The notes under the pieces were generated by a model. It worked only from the letters and a program-made list of their open reading frames with translations. It ran no database searches and had not been told where the DNA came from. From Saccoglossus kowalevskii (lineage: Eukaryota; Hemichordata; Enteropneusta; Harrimaniidae), in contig NW_003146296.1 in the NCBI RefSeq assembly GCF_000003605.2, forward strand, positions 33,137-64,855: a DNA stretch of 31,719 nt, given 5' to 3'. This document shows, one piece after another, positions 30,871 through 31,719 of this stretch. Position numbers and translations under genes: made by a program. Within the stretch, counting starts at the first letter, position 1. Each line of letters opens with the position of its first letter.

Positions 30871-31719
30871 ACCGACCTCTAGCGACACGGTGACAAGAAA
30901 TATAATGTTACAGTTCATGAGGGCGCACTCGCCAACTCAACTCTGTCACCATGCTAGTGCAGATATTTCACAATCTGTCAGTGGTTCATTACTCACCCAC
31001 ATTATTACTACGTCGTCATTGGATGGACGTCAGACGAATTGTTGCATGGTGATTTGCTGCATTTTTCCAAGATCAATTATTTCTCCTTTCAGACGGTTGA
31101 TAATGTAGCTAAACCTTGTCGCGTTGTCCAAAACACCGCGCTAGGAAAAATACTTAATACTTACTTTTTCTCGTGTGTTAATTAATATCGTGACGATGTT
31201 TATCTGTATGATTGGATGTGTCAATTCTATCAATATCTATTCAATATCTGAAATAAAACACTGGGTGACTTGAATGCAATCATCTACACAGATATTTTGC
31301 GATGAACTCCAGACCCAATCTGATTTTGGTACAAATTGGTGCATAATAATTAGATAAATTGCATGCTAATTAGCCACGTTTGGCATATTTTGTTGATATC
31401 CTAACAGCAGTTCTCCCAAACGTGTTTGTATAGTTGAATGTCCGAATATTATTTGGGGATGTATTTGTCTATGTTAATTAACTGTTCATGACTTGCATAC
31501 TAATTACCTCCTTTTATCATATTTTGTTGAATTTCTAATACTACTTAGTATTTTCTGTGACGTCATGAAGACGTAATGGTCTAGAAAAGGTTGTCATGTT
31601 GGTATGTTATTCACTTTTATCGCAAAAGAATATTTGATTGAGGGACGATCACACAATATCGACGCTTTGAACGGCGCCCAACACGACAATTCACCGTCAC
31701 AGAAGAACGACGACTTACT
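30871..31719. repeat. Unassigned DNA ending in diverged TAATTA-rich repeats
   Basis: From 31260 the sequence has two units with AATTAG/CTAATTA, TTTGGCATATTTTGTTGA or TTTATCATATTTTGTTGA and CTAATA-CAGT/CTACTT. It is distantly like the 190-770 family. Before that, 30871-31260 contains nothing I can name. Confidence 0.4.

Noticed and set aside
30960-31130. Minus-strand GGTGAGTAA donor with a short open stretch behind it
   Set aside because: The frame contains a stop before the donor and no protein family is recognisable.
1-31719. CRISPR arrays, bacterial operons, rRNA genes, viral genomes
   Set aside because: No spaced identical repeats, no ribosome-binding or operon layout, no rRNA-like segments and no viral structural or replication genes. 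All strong signals are of an animal nuclear genome.

Overview
This is animal nuclear DNA, not bacterial or viral. It is AT-rich, coding sequence is split into short exons with GT/AG boundaries, and most of the rest is introns and decayed mobile DNA. Hyalin-repeat (HYR) exons, a secreted FGF-type growth factor, a tyrosine-recombinase retrotransposon and LINE remnants together suggest a marine invertebrate, most plausibly a deuterostome such as a hemichordate, cephalochordate or echinoderm. The species cannot be fixed from the sequence alone.

Positions 1-6750, minus strand: the middle of an extracellular-matrix type gene. Four exons are visible in transcription order: a CCPGW cysteine exon (6748-6657), two HYR exons (6178-5933 and 4231-3971) and the start of a third HYR exon (90-1) cut by the window edge. 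All junctions after the first are phase 1, so the HYR exons can be duplicated or skipped without breaking frame. On the plus strand inside this gene lies a broken fragment of a class A G-protein-coupled receptor (2831-3118).

Positions 8208-10702, minus strand: a decayed, internally deleted DIRS-order retrotransposon. It keeps split direct repeats in the order A1-genes-B1-A2-B2, the tail of an RNase H region and a nearly whole tyrosine recombinase with stops and one frameshift. Positions 10800-19000 hold no gene I can support: a LINE relic, diverged dispersed and tandem repeats, and a 1.9-kb foldback element (16911-18768) whose inverted ends are built from about 20-bp repeats and which encloses a smaller foldback.

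Positions 19781-28628, minus strand: the most important content, a three-exon FGF-like gene. Exon 1 (28628-28331) encodes a signal peptide and the start of the beta-trefoil. A 7.3-kb intron follows, then a 110-bp exon 2 (21066-20957), a 0.9-kb intron and exon 3 (20030-19836). Splice phases 1 and 0 agree with each other. The literal frame ends 15 residues after the conserved W-x-I-A-L block. The neighbouring frame carries a basic stretch and an FLPR motif typical of FGF C termini, so a one-base frame problem is likely near 19881-19887. The introns contain a LINE relic, a GC-rich island and several foldback elements.

Positions 28640-31719: FGF upstream region with CRE/E-box-like sites, a short palindrome also present in FGF intron 1, a MITE with 30-bp perfect terminal inverted repeats whose relative sits in FGF intron 2, and AT-rich diverged repeats at the end.
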